Of a stretch of 64,000 nucleotides of DNA, positions 1 through 8,549 are shown piece by piece. A program made the position numbers and the translations under genes. Origin of the DNA: JAGDZR01 sp049115695. Lineage in GTDB: Bacteria > Bacteroidota > Bacteroidia > Cytophagales > Cyclobacteriaceae. Location: assembly GCA_049115695.1 (NCBI GenBank), contig JAGDZR010000011.1, positions 310,001 through 374,000 on the forward strand. Direction: 5' to 3'. The notes under the pieces were generated by a model, which was not told where the DNA came from, made no database searches, and saw nothing but the letters and a program-made list of their open reading frames with translations. Each line of letters starts with the position of its first letter. The first letter of the stretch is position 1.

Positions 1-592
1 GATGCATTTCATGAACTTTTGGCCAAACCGCAACGTGAATATCCTCACCAGCGTTATGCAAGCTTTGTCGTGTGAGTGGCATCCAATGCTCCCAGCAAAT
101 AGCACCCGTAACATTGTTCCCGCTCATGGAGACTGAATTCAGACCATGTCCATCACCATAACCGTAAAGCAATTTCTCTGTGTATGTAGGTACCAACTTT
201 CGATGGTGATTAAGGATTTCGCCTTTATTGCTGACGAAAAACAAGCTATTGTATACCGTCCCCTTTGCCCTTTTTCTATCCACTTCATTAGCACCAAAAA
301 TCAGGTTTACATTGTTGTCAGCTGCACACTGCTTGAGGAGCATTAGGTGCTCACCATCAAGCTCTAGTGCATTCTCCAGCATTCGGGCAAATATTTTTTT
401 CATAGGTGGATGATCCCAAAGCCCGATTTCTGGACAGTAGTCAAGCCATGCGGGGTAGCCTGAAAACCAGGTTTCACCGAACACTATCAATTCAGCATTT
501 TGGGAAGCTGTTACGATTAGATTGATCGCCTTATCAATGGATCCCCGGATATCCAAATATTTTGGAGCATGTTGAATGATGGCTATCTTCAT
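1..592 (-). CDS. Nitrilase (N-terminal part, runs off left edge)
   Basis: Carbon-nitrogen hydrolase of the true nitrilase branch, expected to turn nitriles into carboxylate plus ammonia in the cytoplasm. About 197 residues are visible from the ATG at 592. The Glu-Lys-Cys triad can be read: Glu in FGETWFSGYPAW, Lys in HHRKLVPTYTEK and the nucleophile Cys in AICWEHWMPL. The family is usually 300-350 residues, so the last third lies beyond base 1. The start codon overlaps the stop of the upstream exported-protein gene as ATGA (589-592), which suggests translational coupling. The substrate cannot be told from sequence; the CWEHWMPL context fits nitrilases better than amidases or N-carbamoylases. 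Confidence 0.88.
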   Translation of the reverse strand, partial: MKIAIIQHAPKYLDIRGSIDKAINLIVTASQNAELIVFGETWFSGYPAWLDYCPEIGLWDHPPMKKIFARMLENALELDGEHLMLLKQCAADNNVNLIFGANEVDRKRAKGTVYNSLFFVSNKGEILNHHRKLVPTYTEKLLYGYGDGHGLNSVSMSGNNVTGAICWEHWMPLTRQSLHNAGEDIHVAVWPKVHEMH

Positions 593-1263
593 TGGTTTGG
601 CTTCTTGTAGATACTGGGGTCTATCCGATCCCCTATTGTAATGTCATAAAACGAATACTCCGCTTCAACCTCATTGGTTTTCATTGTGACCACTGTGGGT
701 AGCTGCAATCCACTGAAGTTTTTGTACTCTTTAACCGTACGGCTTAGCTCAAAGTCCGCAGTTTTAATATTAATCCTATAAAGTAAATGTGATGTAGCAT
801 CAATAAAATAATCGCGTACTATACTGCCTTTGACTTCTTGTAACCAATTGCACTCAATATGATCAACCGAAACCTTTCCTTTAAACTCAACAATTTCAAT
901 GTGTTTTAGCGGACTGCCGAAATAAAATACTATTTGCAATAAGGCTTCTTGCTTCACGTCTAGGTCTACAACTTTTTTACCAGTCCATTTAGCCATTTCC
1001 CAACCCTGAAAGCCGGCAGATGCTTCGATAAACTGTTCTTTTCTGTTCTGCATTAGAAATTTTCCCGGCATGATGTAGTACTCAACATTGTGATCTCCTT
1101 TGGTACGGTGGTGCCAATATCCTGTTCCGGTTACCGTCCGTAATTGATCCCAAAGGTCTTGTTGATGGACTTCAAAATGCTTGTCAAGGACAGCTTCAAG
1201 GGTTTGACCAACAGATGCAAATGCACTAAGTGCCATCCATCCAAATATCATAGTTCTAATCAT
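589..1263 (-). CDS. Exported protein, LolA-like fold suspected
   Basis: A 224-residue protein of unknown function. The start is placed at the ATG at 1263 because it opens a signal peptide (MIRTMIFGWMALSAFASVGQ); the longer reading frame upstream would put charged sequence before it. The mature part begins with an LEAVLDKHFEVHQ helix followed by many short beta strands (YYIMPGKFLMQ, WLQEVKGSIVRDYFID, ELSRTVKEYKNFSGLQLP). This pattern resembles outer-membrane lipoprotein-sorting (LolA/LolB-fold) proteins common in Bacteroidota. There is no lipobox, so it is probably periplasmic. Its stop overlaps the nitrilase start by 4 bases. The functional link to a nitrilase is unexplained. Confidence 0.7.
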   Translation of the reverse strand: MIRTMIFGWMALSAFASVGQTLEAVLDKHFEVHQQDLWDQLRTVTGTGYWHHRTKGDHNVEYYIMPGKFLMQNRKEQFIEASAGFQGWEMAKWTGKKVVDLDVKQEALLQIVFYFGSPLKHIEIVEFKGKVSVDHIECNWLQEVKGSIVRDYFIDATSHLLYRINIKTADFELSRTVKEYKNFSGLQLPTVVTMKTNEVEAEYSFYDITIGDRIDPSIYKKPNQ

Positions 1264-1374
1264 ATGCGCTACTGTCCTGCAGGAGAAACGAAAATATCGA
1301 AAGATTATGACTTGATCTTTACACAATACCTGTCATTGCGTAAGTTTTTAACTTAATTTAGGTTAAAAAATTCT

Positions 1375-2388
1375 ATGCTAGAGTTACTCAATGTGTTTAG
1401 ACGTTTAAGAATTGCGGGATTCGCATTTTTGTCTATCATATTGATCGGTACCGTCATATACTATGTTATTGGGCCGCCGGGGACTACTTTGGTAGATGCT
1501 TTCTTTATGACAGGAATTACCATCACTACCATCGGATACAAAGAGGTAATCAACCTGGATCATAGCATTTTGGGACGTGTGTTCACCATCATACTTGCTT
1601 TTGCAGGGTTTGGAGTGCTCACTTATTTTGCGACCAACATGGCCGCTCTTTTTATTGAAGGAGAAATCAGAAAATCACTAAATATCAAACGGATGCTGGA
1701 TCAGATCAAAACCATGGAAGACTTCTATATCATTTGTGGTATAGGTCGAGTGGGGCGAAACATTGCTCATGAGTTGTATCATACTGACAGGCCTATGGTA
1801 ATCGCCGACCCAAGTCAGGATTTGTTGGACAGTTTAGCTACTGAATACCCAGGAGTCCCGTTGATAGCCGGAGACTGTACAGATGATGAATTTCTGGTAG
1901 ACCTTGGCGTTAAGCATGCAAAGGGTCTTTTTGTTGTTACAGGAGACGATAATACTAATCTGGTAATCTGCATGACCGCTCGGCATATCAACCCTAAACT
2001 AAGAATAGTTGGTAGAAGCAAGGAACTTTCTCATGTAAGAAAAATACAGAGAGCTGGTGCCAATCGTGTGATTACTCCTAATCACATTGGTGGCATCCGT
2101 ATGGCTTCAGAAATGTTGCGGCCAGAAGTTGCAGGATTCATGGAAGAGATGATGAAGTCTGACACCAATCAAAGATTTGAAGAAGTTAGGATTCCAACAC
2201 ATTTAAACGAAAAAAGGATTAAGGACTTGCCCTTTGAAGATTTGGAGCACACGCTGGTAATAGCTGTAAAGCGTGCAGGAGAATGGATTTATGTCCCGAA
2301 AAAGAAATTCATTTTGCTCAAAGAGGATATCTTAGCTGTATTCACAACCCCAGGCGATTTGACCATAATAGAAAGTCGAATCAAGTGA
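1375..2388 (+). CDS. Potassium channel with RCK (TrkA-N/TrkA-C) domains
   Basis: A 337-residue two-transmembrane channel subunit. The first membrane helix is at about residues 13-33, the pore loop at about 40-58 (ITITTIGYKEV), the second helix at about 66-92. A cytoplasmic RCK domain follows, with the Rossmann glycine motif IICGIGRVGRNIA near residue 117, then a TrkA-C lobe from about residue 250. Such channels gate potassium flow in response to nucleotide or ion binding on the RCK ring. The selectivity filter is odd: the last Gly of the usual TVGYG is Lys (TIGYK). The gene is monocistronic; its end is 2 bases from the end of the convergent kinase gene. Confidence 0.88.
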   Translation: MLELLNVFRRLRIAGFAFLSIILIGTVIYYVIGPPGTTLVDAFFMTGITITTIGYKEVINLDHSILGRVFTIILAFAGFGVLTYFATNMAALFIEGEIRKSLNIKRMLDQIKTMEDFYIICGIGRVGRNIAHELYHTDRPMVIADPSQDLLDSLATEYPGVPLIAGDCTDDEFLVDLGVKHAKGLFVVTGDDNTNLVICMTARHINPKLRIVGRSKELSHVRKIQRAGANRVITPNHIGGIRMASEMLRPEVAGFMEEMMKSDTNQRFEEVRIPTHLNEKRIKDLPFEDLEHTLVIAVKRAGEWIYVPKKKFILLKEDILAVFTTPGDLTIIESRIK

Positions 2389-2390
2389 GT

Positions 2391-5300
2391 TTAAGAAATG
2401 GGAAGTTGCACTTTAAATGTACTGCCTTCTCCAACAACACTTTCGCACCATACATCTCCTCGTAGGGCCTTAACATACTTTTTCACTATATAGAGCCCAA
2501 TACCACTTGAGTCTTCCCCTCCGGTGGGTTTAGGTGAAAGTCTCTTATATCGATCAAAAAGTTGATCAAGCTCCTCTTTTTCCAGACCTGGGCCCTGATC
2601 CGCTATATGTATTTCTACTGTCTCTCCGACTTTAATCGTGCCAACAGAAATTTGGGTGTCAAATTCAGAAAACTTAATAGCATTCGAAATAATATTCACA
2701 ACAATTTGAGACAGGTAATCCACATCGATGAACAATTGAAGCGATTGATCGGCAAATTCCTTTACGATCGTGATTCGTTTACGTTCCGCGACACCCTGAA
2801 ATTGATCTATGTAACTAGACATCAATTCATTCAACCCGACTTCTTCGCTATTCAACTTGATTTCTCTAGAATCAATTTCATTTACATCGAGCATTCGATT
2901 GATCATCGCCTTTAGACGAGCGCTACCTTCCAGGATATAATCTATGAATTCATGTTGTTCATCGTTTAGGTTGTCCCCATCTTTCTTGATAAGTGAAGCA
3001 AAACCACTTATTTGATTAAGTGGGCTTCTCAAATCGTGAGAAACAATACCAATCAGCTCATTTTTTTCCCTGTTGAGATCGATCAATTCATCATTTTGTG
3101 CGCTCAATTCTATCTTTTGTTCTTCAATTTCTTCAGTACGCTGCACTACTTGTTCTTCCAGGAAGGTTTTTTGCTGCTCAATAGCGCTCACGCGAAATTT
3201 GTAGCCTGCATACAAGATTCCGATCGATAACAAAATTGAGAGACCAATGAACCATCCTTTTTTCCACCAAGGCGTAAGTACCACAATATGATACTGGTCC
3301 ATTGATTGCTCATAACCACCAATACTTACTGCCTTCACCATAAATGTATATTTACCCGATGGGACGTTTGTATAATTTGCTTTTCGTTCTGAAGTGGCAG
3401 AAATCCAGTCCTCATCAAACCCGTCAAGCTTATAGACATACTTGCTACTGGTCGGATTAGCATAGTCAAGCGCTACAAAGCCGATGGTAAAGAATCCCTG
3501 ATCATAGTCAAGTGTTATCCGCTGGTCAAATTCTAACATAGTGTCCAAAACAGCCGAAGAGCCTAACTCCTGCAATTCGTTGAACAAACTAAAATTGTTA
3601 ATGTGAACTGGAGGAGGAGTGGTAACTGTTTCCATTCGATCAGGATAAATTGAAAGCACTCCCTCACGACCGCCAAAAAACAACTCTCCATCATCAGCCT
3701 TAAAATATGCTCCAGAATTAAATTCATTGCCGAAAAGGCCATCATCAACGTCATAGTTAATGAATAATTTGGCATTGGGGTCAAATTTTGAAACCCCCCC
3801 ATTATGACTCATCCATAAATTGCCCAAATCATCTTCCAAAATCCCATAAAGTGCTGAATTGGACAATCCGGATTGGCGAGAGTAATGTGTAAAATTTTTT
3901 GTCTCTGGATCGAAATGATCCAAACCTCCTCCATAAATCGCTATCCATATGTTGCCATTTGAATCCTCAAATACTTGAGAGACTCCATCATTTGACAGGC
4001 TATTTACTTTACCAGGTTCATTTTCATAATGCTCAAACGTGTTGGATTCAACATCCCAAAAATCAAACCCCGCTGCATAAAGCCCAAGCCAGAAGTTGCC
4101 ATTCCGGTCCTCCGTAATGCTCCAAACATCATTTACGTGTAACCCATCCGCCGTGGTAAAGTGTTCTATTTTACCTTGTTGATCAAGTTTGAAAAGACCA
4201 CTAAAGCTGCAAAACCATAGGTTGCCAGAATCGTCTTCAATGATCTGATTAATGGACAGCTTATCCCCATACTCGGGTTGCAAAGAAAAGAACTCAAGCT
4301 TTTGAGTTACAGTATCCAATAAATAGAGACCACTGTACTTCATACCCACCCAAATCCTGTTCCTGCTGTCCTCAAATAAACTCATGATATAATTGCCTTT
4401 TAGACCTTTACCATCATTTGCTGTATAAATTGTTGATTTCCCAGTTGACTGATCAATTCTGGATAGTCCCTCTGAGTATGAACCTACCCAAACGAAATTG
4501 TCCTTGTCCTTGAGTACCGCAAAGGTGTTGTTGGAAGGTAACAGTACGCTGTTCACCGATGAATTACGATAATAGCGAAACTGCTGCGCTTGCCTGTTGA
4601 CACGATGAAGTCCATGACGCATCCCAATCCACATTGTCCCTGAATTATCCTGATAGAGCGCTCTGACACTTGGAGAATTAACTGCAACCCGCTTAAAACT
4701 TCTGGCGTTCTGATCAAACTGATTGAGTTGGCCATCCTTCGTGCCAACCCATAAGTCCCCCGTTTTATCTTTTAGCAGGCTAAATACGAAATTGCTACTC
4801 AAGCTTTCAGAATCCATTTCATTATGCGAAAATGTTTCGTACGAACCATCGGTCATTGACATTTCGTACAGACCTCCGCCGTATATACCAACCCAGAGGC
4901 TATTATCATCTGCTTCGATAATGGCTCTCACATAACCTCTTTTCCCAGGAATGTCTGTCAGAAAATTATCAAACCGATCGTCGGCTTCATTGTACCTACT
5001 TAATCCATCTGTCGTGCCAACCCAAATTGAACCTTTTGTGTCCATAAATAGGGTGTAGACCTCATCTGCAGCAACAGAAAATGGGTCCTTCTCATCATGG
5101 CGATACCTTTTAAAATTCCCCGTCTTCGGATCGAGTCGGTTGAGCCCACCACCTCGAGTGCCCACCCACACAAAGCCCTTGTTGTCAACTTTTACCGTTC
5201 TGACACGATTATGGCTGATCGATGATGAATCAGACGGATCATGCTGATATCGAACAAACTTGCCTGTGCGAGGATCATACATGTTGACACCTCCTCCGCG

Positions 5301-5609
5301 TGTTCCGACCCACAGATTGCCTTGTTGATCTTTGTCCAGCCCTAAAACAAAATTGTCGCTTATACTAGTTGTATCATAAGGATCATTTCTGAAAATGGTA
5401 AAACCATATCCATCAAATCTGTTTAACCCATCTTGCGTGCCGAACCATATATAACCTAGATTATCCTGGATGATTGCATTGACGGTACTTTGTGAAAGGC
5501 CGTCCTGGTTGCCATAAAAATCCATTTTGTAGGTATGGAACTGGCCTAACGAAGGAACTGCAAAAATAAAAATGGCAAGAAACAGTGTTGCCAGTAGTTT
5601 GTGGTTCAA
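2391..5609 (-). CDS. Reg_prop two-propeller sensor histidine kinase
   Basis: A 1072-residue membrane sensor kinase. After a signal peptide come 14 propeller repeats of the WVGT.GGGL type (for example GNLWVGTRGGGVNMYD), enough for two seven-bladed propellers in the periplasm (about residues 30-670). Then a Y_Y_Y domain (YVYKLDGFDEDW), one membrane helix (near residue 785), a coiled coil rich in Glu, a HisKA domain with phospho-acceptor His in GIVSHDLRSPLN, and a HATPase with NIISNAIKFS, IADQGPGL and SGIGLYIVKKY. The first codon is TTG at 5609: a stop codon lies three codons upstream and the first internal ATG would delete the signal peptide. Unlike hybrid HTCS proteins it lacks receiver and AraC domains, so its partner regulator must be elsewhere. 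Confidence 0.92.
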   Translation of the reverse strand: MNHKLLATLFLAIFIFAVPSLGQFHTYKMDFYGNQDGLSQSTVNAIIQDNLGYIWFGTQDGLNRFDGYGFTIFRNDPYDTTSISDNFVLGLDKDQQGNLWVGTRGGGVNMYDPRTGKFVRYQHDPSDSSSISHNRVRTVKVDNKGFVWVGTRGGGLNRLDPKTGNFKRYRHDEKDPFSVAADEVYTLFMDTKGSIWVGTTDGLSRYNEADDRFDNFLTDIPGKRGYVRAIIEADDNSLWVGIYGGGLYEMSMTDGSYETFSHNEMDSESLSSNFVFSLLKDKTGDLWVGTKDGQLNQFDQNARSFKRVAVNSPSVRALYQDNSGTMWIGMRHGLHRVNRQAQQFRYYRNSSVNSVLLPSNNTFAVLKDKDNFVWVGSYSEGLSRIDQSTGKSTIYTANDGKGLKGNYIMSLFEDSRNRIWVGMKYSGLYLLDTVTQKLEFFSLQPEYGDKLSINQIIEDDSGNLWFCSFSGLFKLDQQGKIEHFTTADGLHVNDVWSITEDRNGNFWLGLYAAGFDFWDVESNTFEHYENEPGKVNSLSNDGVSQVFEDSNGNIWIAIYGGGLDHFDPETKNFTHYSRQSGLSNSALYGILEDDLGNLWMSHNGGVSKFDPNAKLFINYDVDDGLFGNEFNSGAYFKADDGELFFGGREGVLSIYPDRMETVTTPPPVHINNFSLFNELQELGSSAVLDTMLEFDQRITLDYDQGFFTIGFVALDYANPTSSKYVYKLDGFDEDWISATSERKANYTNVPSGKYTFMVKAVSIGGYEQSMDQYHIVVLTPWWKKGWFIGLSILLSIGILYAGYKFRVSAIEQQKTFLEEQVVQRTEEIEEQKIELSAQNDELIDLNREKNELIGIVSHDLRSPLNQISGFASLIKKDGDNLNDEQHEFIDYILEGSARLKAMINRMLDVNEIDSREIKLNSEEVGLNELMSSYIDQFQGVAERKRITIVKEFADQSLQLFIDVDYLSQIVVNIISNAIKFSEFDTQISVGTIKVGETVEIHIADQGPGLEKEELDQLFDRYKRLSPKPTGGEDSSGIGLYIVKKYVKALRGDVWCESVVGEGSTFKVQLPIS

Positions 5610-5673
5610 AATGAACTAAGTAACAGGTTGAAAACTTGCCCAAAAGATAATTGGCTACTCTTAACTTTGCAAC

Positions 5674-5705
5674 AGTCCAGACGTGAACCTGGACTTCTTT
5701 TTATT
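5674..5705 (+). other. Hairpin followed by T-tract between two leftward genes
   Basis: A perfect 7-bp stem (AGTCCAG 5674-5680, CTGGACT 5689-5695) with an 8-base loop, followed on the plus strand by TCTTTTTATT. The shape is that of an intrinsic terminator, but both flanking genes run leftward, so it would stop plus-strand (antisense) transcription or act as a structure in the leader of the kinase transcript. Function unproven. Confidence 0.3.
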
Positions 5706-6492
5706 AAGGCATTGACACTCCGAAATCTTCAAATACATTTTCAGGCACTTCTGAGAGTACACGAACATCTGTGAGGTCTCTTTCTCCTCTCTCGCTACTC
5801 AAAAGAATGTCACCCATTTTTTGATAGTTTCCCCATGGAAGAGTGAAACGAGCCGAATCATCCGATGCATCCCGATAGTAAGCCCATTGCTTTACAAGGT
5901 TATCTTCTTGTGAAATCCAAATCTCGTACGCATTACCTGGTGTAACACCAACCTCTTTGAAAGTCAATCGCAGTACATCTGACTTTTCACCCTGCTGAGT
6001 TTCATCCTCCATTAAATAATGAAGGGTAACACCAGAGTCCTTTAATTTGAAGGGCATAACCAGCCAGTAGCTATCATTTATCCATATTCTTTTACCCTTA
6101 TTGAGGTAATTTGACAGACTATCTGAGTCCGCTATTTCCTTACCATTGCGCCATACTTTCCCGGTTCCATCATTTACGTTAACAATGATCTGTTCATCTT
6201 CTTTGTGATTTTGTATTCTCACATTTCCAGCGTGCTTATCCCACAACAAGGTTCTCGAACCAAAGAAATTCCAGGTGATATATCGCGTCCGATCCCATGC
6301 CGCTCTTCCACCCATTGCTGTCATTACCTTGTCCGCAATGATAATAGAAATTGCTCCTGAACCCTCAACATCAAAGCCTTCTGCATGCGGGTTTGGATCG
6401 TTTCCAAAACCCTCCGATTGATCTTCATTAGAAGTGGAACTGCAAGCTGCTAATACTAAAATTGAGAACAGCGAAATTATTAACGATTTCAT
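5704..6492 (-). CDS. Lipoprotein, LolA-like, unknown function
   Basis: A 262-residue predicted lipoprotein. The start at 6492 is chosen because MKSLIISLFSILVLAACSS is a clear lipoprotein signal with lipobox LAAC. The mature protein has alternating beta strands and a MGGRAAWDRTRYITWNFFG opening; a GxAAWxxxRYxxWxFFG start of this kind is shared by a class of Bacteroidota envelope lipoproteins with a half-barrel fold. No catalytic motif is seen. Gene order places it at the head of the leftward run that continues into the sensor kinase, after a 94-base gap containing a hairpin, so it is probably a separate transcript. It could act as a periplasmic lipid carrier, but this is inference. Confidence 0.65.
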   Translation of the reverse strand: MKSLIISLFSILVLAACSSTSNEDQSEGFGNDPNPHAEGFDVEGSGAISIIIADKVMTAMGGRAAWDRTRYITWNFFGSRTLLWDKHAGNVRIQNHKEDEQIIVNVNDGTGKVWRNGKEIADSDSLSNYLNKGKRIWINDSYWLVMPFKLKDSGVTLHYLMEDETQQGEKSDVLRLTFKEVGVTPGNAYEIWISQEDNLVKQWAYYRDASDDSARFTLPWGNYQKMGDILLSSERGERDLTDVRVLSEVPENVFEDFGVSMP

Positions 6493-6564
6493 GGGAATTG
6501 GTTTTGATCGAATCCAAATGTAATCATGGATTATCACAAAATCCATTATAAGATTGACTAGCGG

Positions 6565-7191
6565 CTATCGGATCACATAGCCAATCTTGAAGCGAATATT
6601 TCCAAAGGGGTCTGTTGTATCAATATTGGTCGTTGGAATTACATTGGCCTCCGGACCTATGATGGTAGTTTCTCCACCTCCTAAACCAAACGATGGCGAT
6701 ACGATCATTTTATTATTGAGCATAACAAAATCAACACCGAATCTTGCATTGATGCCAATGATATTTCTGACAAAGCGACCATTTTTCAACCGGCGATAAG
6801 CGCCCTCATTTACTTCATAGGCATCTATATACTGGTCGTTTTGATAGAAAAAATCACCCCCAATAAAATATCGCACATTGGTATATCGCCTACTTGGGAT
6901 CAGATATTTCAATTCCGTCCTCAATTTAAATCCCAGATATTTCTGAAAACGTTTTGAGCTATTTGCCTCAGCAACCAGGTTCGGTCCAAACTCCTGATGG
7001 ATCGCCCAGCGAGCAGATGGCTGATATTCAAATGCGAGTAGTGCTGCGGGATAGTTGCCCCCAAAATTGATCATATCTACCAACACACTCAATTTGGGTG
7101 GGTTTTGAAAGCTACTGCTATCCTCATTGATTGACTGTGCTTCTGCAAATCCAATCAATGTAATCAACATTAAACCAACTAACAGTTTCAT
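6565..7191 (-). CDS. Outer-membrane beta-barrel-like protein
   Basis: A 208-residue exported protein, start taken at 7191 because MKLLVGLMLITLIGFAEAQS is a signal peptide ending in AQS. The mature part consists of amphipathic strands with Arg/Tyr/Phe ends (FEYQPSARWAIHQEF, GFKLRTELKYLIPSRR, RYFIGGDFFYQNDQY, RFGVDFVMLNNK) and the C-terminus reads IRFKIGYVIR, the aromatic-rich last strand of small porin-like barrels. I cannot name a family. The start lies 12 bases after the LVIVD lipoprotein stop, so the two are probably cotranscribed. Confidence 0.65.
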   Translation of the reverse strand: MKLLVGLMLITLIGFAEAQSINEDSSSFQNPPKLSVLVDMINFGGNYPAALLAFEYQPSARWAIHQEFGPNLVAEANSSKRFQKYLGFKLRTELKYLIPSRRYTNVRYFIGGDFFYQNDQYIDAYEVNEGAYRRLKNGRFVRNIIGINARFGVDFVMLNNKMIVSPSFGLGGGETTIIGPEANVIPTTNIDTTDPFGNIRFKIGYVIR

Positions 7192-7202
7192 GTGCAGCTC
7201 GT

Positions 7203-7967
7203 TTACAAGGAAAGCGGAATAAAACTCAACAACTCTAGTGTATCCGCGCTGCAATCATACTGATATACACCGTCCTCTCCGGTTACAATTACCAAACCTT
7301 CCTTGACGATGACATCATTTGCGGGTCTATCGTCATATGTTAACTCTCGGATTGGATCATTGGGATTCTCAATGTTAAATTGAACCAATCCGGACTTTCC
7401 TTCGCATACAAATAGTTTGTTATTACAACCAACACCTAATCCCCTGGGATTGGTCATCCCTATTTGATTGACCTGATAGGGTTGGCGTTTGTTCTCAACA
7501 TTCACCACCTCGAGCACATTTATTGCAAATGGATTACCGCATGAAAATCCTTCCCTCAATGTAACATATGCGATATTATCCTTAACAACCACCGGGTCGC
7601 ATCCAGTAGCATGCTGATAAGTGGATAGCCACTGTGGCTTCAGAGGATCTTGAATATCATATATGAAGACAGCACTAGTGGAACCAATGAATAGGTATTC
7701 ACCATATGGAAAAATCGTTTCTATGCCTATGTCAAGCACAATCGAATCGTGAGCTATTGGACGGGATAAATCTCTGATGTCGATGGGAATTAGACTATAA
7801 TCATTGACCACATACAAATAATCATCAATGATTGTAAATCGTGACAATGACCCGCCCTGGCTGACGCCTCCATCAGGACCAAAAGATTCAAAACCGTCTT
7901 CTCCCAATCCTACATCACAAGCGGAGAGTAGTATCATAAAAATCGAAAGTATACCTAGCCGTCTCAT
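7203..7967 (-). CDS. LVIVD-repeat lipoprotein
   Basis: A 254-residue lipoprotein; the ATG at 7967 precedes MRRLGILSIFMILLSACDV, with lipobox LSAC. The mature region has short repeats of the LVIVD type (LYVVNDYSLIPIDIRDLSRP, LFIGSTSAVFIYDIQDPLKP, LFVCEGKSGLVQFNIENP), each a blade of a predicted surface beta propeller of unknown ligand. The start overlaps the stop of the next gene upstream as ATGA (7964-7967). An upstream in-frame TTG exists but adds only four residues before the signal peptide. The partner gene upstream encodes a shorter protein of the same style, so they may form a surface complex. Confidence 0.75.
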   Translation of the reverse strand: MRRLGILSIFMILLSACDVGLGEDGFESFGPDGGVSQGGSLSRFTIIDDYLYVVNDYSLIPIDIRDLSRPIAHDSIVLDIGIETIFPYGEYLFIGSTSAVFIYDIQDPLKPQWLSTYQHATGCDPVVVKDNIAYVTLREGFSCGNPFAINVLEVVNVENKRQPYQVNQIGMTNPRGLGVGCNNKLFVCEGKSGLVQFNIENPNDPIRELTYDDRPANDVIVKEGLVIVTGEDGVYQYDCSADTLELLSFIPLSL

Positions 7968-8497
7968 GGTCGATAGCAATTTGCAATTTGATCATCTACT
8001 TTCACCCAATCAACTACCACTCCTTTTGATGGGTCGACGCACTTAAAATATACGCCAGCATGTGGTGGATAAGATCGATTATTCATCACGCCTGCCAATC
8101 GTTCCAAAATTTCTACCTCATGATTGCTATCAATCTGGAAAGCGACAATGTCATTGTAATTGTCTGCATACAAAACACCATCCTTGACAGACACGTCGTT
8201 ATTTCCCGGGATATTGATGAAAAACAATTGTTGCGGAGAACTCGGTAGCGAATTATCAATCACATGAATCCCCTCATCCTTGATGTTGATCATCAGGAAA
8301 TTTCGATAAGTGAAAATTTTAGAAGGGTTTTCAATCGGTTTAGCTTCTGAAATACTGATATCATAAACGACTTCAGCCAGGGCGTATACCGGCGCATAGA
8401 CTAATGCTCCGGAAGGCAGGGGTGGAGAAGTGTCATCTACTTCCAGACAAGCATTGAGCATGACCAGCGCAGACAACAATAAAAAAGAGCGTTGCAT
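7964..8497 (-). CDS. Lipoprotein with LVIVD-like repeats, partner of next gene
   Basis: A 177-residue lipoprotein (MQRSFLLLSALVMLNACLE, lipobox LNAC). The mature part holds propeller-like segments (FLMINIKDEGIHVIDNSLP, VSVKDGVLYADNYNDIVAFQ) similar in rhythm to the downstream LVIVD protein, and ends in a Cys-containing tail (VYFKCVDPSKGVVVDW, QIANCYRP) that could form a disulfide in the envelope. It is translationally coupled to the following gene by a 4-base overlap. The repeats are too few for a full propeller by itself, which supports pairing with the neighbour; this is inference. Confidence 0.65.
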   Translation of the reverse strand: MQRSFLLLSALVMLNACLEVDDTSPPLPSGALVYAPVYALAEVVYDISISEAKPIENPSKIFTYRNFLMINIKDEGIHVIDNSLPSSPQQLFFINIPGNNDVSVKDGVLYADNYNDIVAFQIDSNHEVEILERLAGVMNNRSYPPHAGVYFKCVDPSKGVVVDWVKVDDQIANCYRP

Positions 8498-8549
8498 GTC
8501 TTTTACGTTGATTCAGTATTTAGACACTACAACGCTCCCTTCGGTTGTA

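Noticed and set aside
2562..2915. 117-codon plus-strand frame opposite the kinase gene
   Set aside because: Entirely within the sensor kinase on the other strand; a shadow frame.
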